NCBI RefSeq assembly: GCF_002192535.1
Contig: NZ_NAIA01000002.1
Span: 124,001 to 188,000, forward strand
Direction: 5' to 3'
Length of the DNA: 64,000 bases
Origin: Polynucleobacter hirudinilacicola
GTDB taxonomy: Bacteria > Pseudomonadota > Gammaproteobacteria > Burkholderiales > Burkholderiaceae
Shown here: positions 63,428 through 64,000 of the stretch, one piece after another
Position numbering within the stretch: the stretch's first letter is position 1
Layout: each line of letters begins with the position of its first letter
Notes under the pieces: generated by a model
Database searches by the model: none
What the model saw: the letters and a program-made list of their open reading frames with translations, nothing else
Told to the model about the DNA's origin: nothing
Program-made: the position numbers and the translations under genes

Positions 63428-64000
63428 GTGTTTAGATGCGGCACTATCGCCATTGTTGGGCGTCCCAATATGGGCAAATCAACACTGCTAAATGCCTTGG
63501 TTGGTCAAAAGATCAGCATTACCTCTCGTAAGGCGCAAACCACTCGTCATCGTATTTTGGGGATTCAGAATCGTGAAGAGGCGCAATTTATTTTTATTGA
63601 TACGCCAGGCTTTCAGACGCGTTTGATGAATACGCTGAACAAAGCACTAAACCGCACAGTGACAACTGCTCTACAAGACGTTAATGTCGCTTGCTTTGTA
63701 GTTGAGGCGGGTTATTTTGGTGAAGATGATAAGAAAGTTTTAAAACTACTGCCTGAGGATTTGCCGGTAGTACTGGTTCTCAATAAGCTCGATCTTTTTA
63801 ATAGTCGTTTTCAGACCCCTTCCGAACGCGATCAGGCATTACTTAATTTTATAAAAGACATGGCGCGACCATGGAGCGAGCTGGGCGGCCACGAAGATCA
63901 GAAGTGTGAGTTTGCAGAAATTGTGCCGATGAGCGCTAAAAGTCCTGGTGACGTACAAAGACTCTTAGATGTATTAGAGGGTTATCTGCCTGAAGCAGAG
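63428..64000 (+). CDS. era: GTPase Era, N-terminal part
   Basis: The gene starts at GTG (63428), 2 bp after the rnc stop, and is open to the window edge (191 codons). G1 is [20 protein letters not shown]3 [14 protein letters not shown] and G4 [12 protein letters not shown]. Era binds 16S rRNA and helps 30S assembly. The KH domain lies beyond the window. The G1 sequence has NMGKS where Era more often has NVGKS, a conservative change. Confidence 0.95.
   Translation, partial: MFRCGTIAIVGRPNMGKSTLLNALVGQKISITSRKAQTTRHRILGIQNREEAQFIFIDTPGFQTRLMNTLNKALNRTVTTALQDVNVACFVVEAGYFGEDDKKVLKLLPEDLPVVLVLNKLDLFNSRFQTPSERDQALLNFIKDMARPWSELGGHEDQKCEFAEIVPMSAKSPGDVQRLLDVLEGYLPEAE

Noticed and set aside
1..64000. 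CRISPR arrays, tRNA genes, insertion sequences or prophage
   Set aside because: No regularly spaced repeats, cloverleaf sequences, transposases, integrases or phage structural genes were seen.

Overview
The window looks like chromosomal DNA of a betaproteobacterium in Burkholderiaceae, most likely a Polynucleobacter-type freshwater organism. This rests on moderate GC content, on protein sequences of recognisable betaproteobacterial type, and on the conserved order yceD-rpmF-plsX-fabH-fabD-fabG-acpP-fabF followed by mucD-lepA-lepB-rnc-era. The genus is an inference from gene content; no 16S rRNA gene is present. I found no tRNA, rRNA, CRISPR array, insertion sequence or phage gene.

Layout. 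0-11 kb is mixed and accessory in character. It holds the start of an assimilatory nitrite/sulfite reductase, a phd-doc toxin-antitoxin pair with a palindromic operator, a metal-dependent hydrolase with an orphan Bug-type binding protein, pcaD, a frameshifted HdeD-like gene, an acyltransferase, darP, a RelE-type toxin with an excisionase-like antitoxin and an 18-bp operator, a GMC oxidoreductase and a frameshifted EamA transporter. 11-13.4 kb is a reactive-sulfur module: TauE/SafE exporter, persulfide-dioxygenase-like hydrolase, BigR/SqrR-type repressor with both sensing cysteines, a DUF2892 protein and a 22-bp AT-rich palindrome in the divergent promoter. 13.4-16.2 kb is a four-gene operon (outer-membrane protein, FMN-binding protein, ApbE flavin transferase, histidine-rich membrane protein) behind two Fur-box-like palindromes. 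It reads as an iron-regulated envelope electron-transfer system and is the most interesting locus here.

16-35 kb carries housekeeping and stress genes: a secreted nuclease, a lytic transglycosylase, an FKBP, an MFS transporter, monomeric isocitrate dehydrogenase, a BLUF photoreceptor, msrP and msrQ (separated by 4.4 kb), a lipocalin, ydfG, rsuA, a pterin dehydratase, a parvulin, folA-thyA, and a ferredoxin with its reductase. 35.6-40.6 kb is a TakP-type TRAP transporter with an unusually long large permease, divergent from a 2-hydroxyacid dehydrogenase. 40.7-44.1 kb holds the molybdenum-cofactor genes moaA-mobA-moeA, which would supply MsrP. 44.2-52 kb has rne with a long leader, rluC, a HAD phosphatase, an S49 peptidase, a RsmI-like methyltransferase and maf. 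52-64 kb is the conserved fatty-acid, secretion and RNA-processing block, ending inside era. In relatives I know, rpoE-rseA-rseB usually lies between fabF and mucD; here it is absent.
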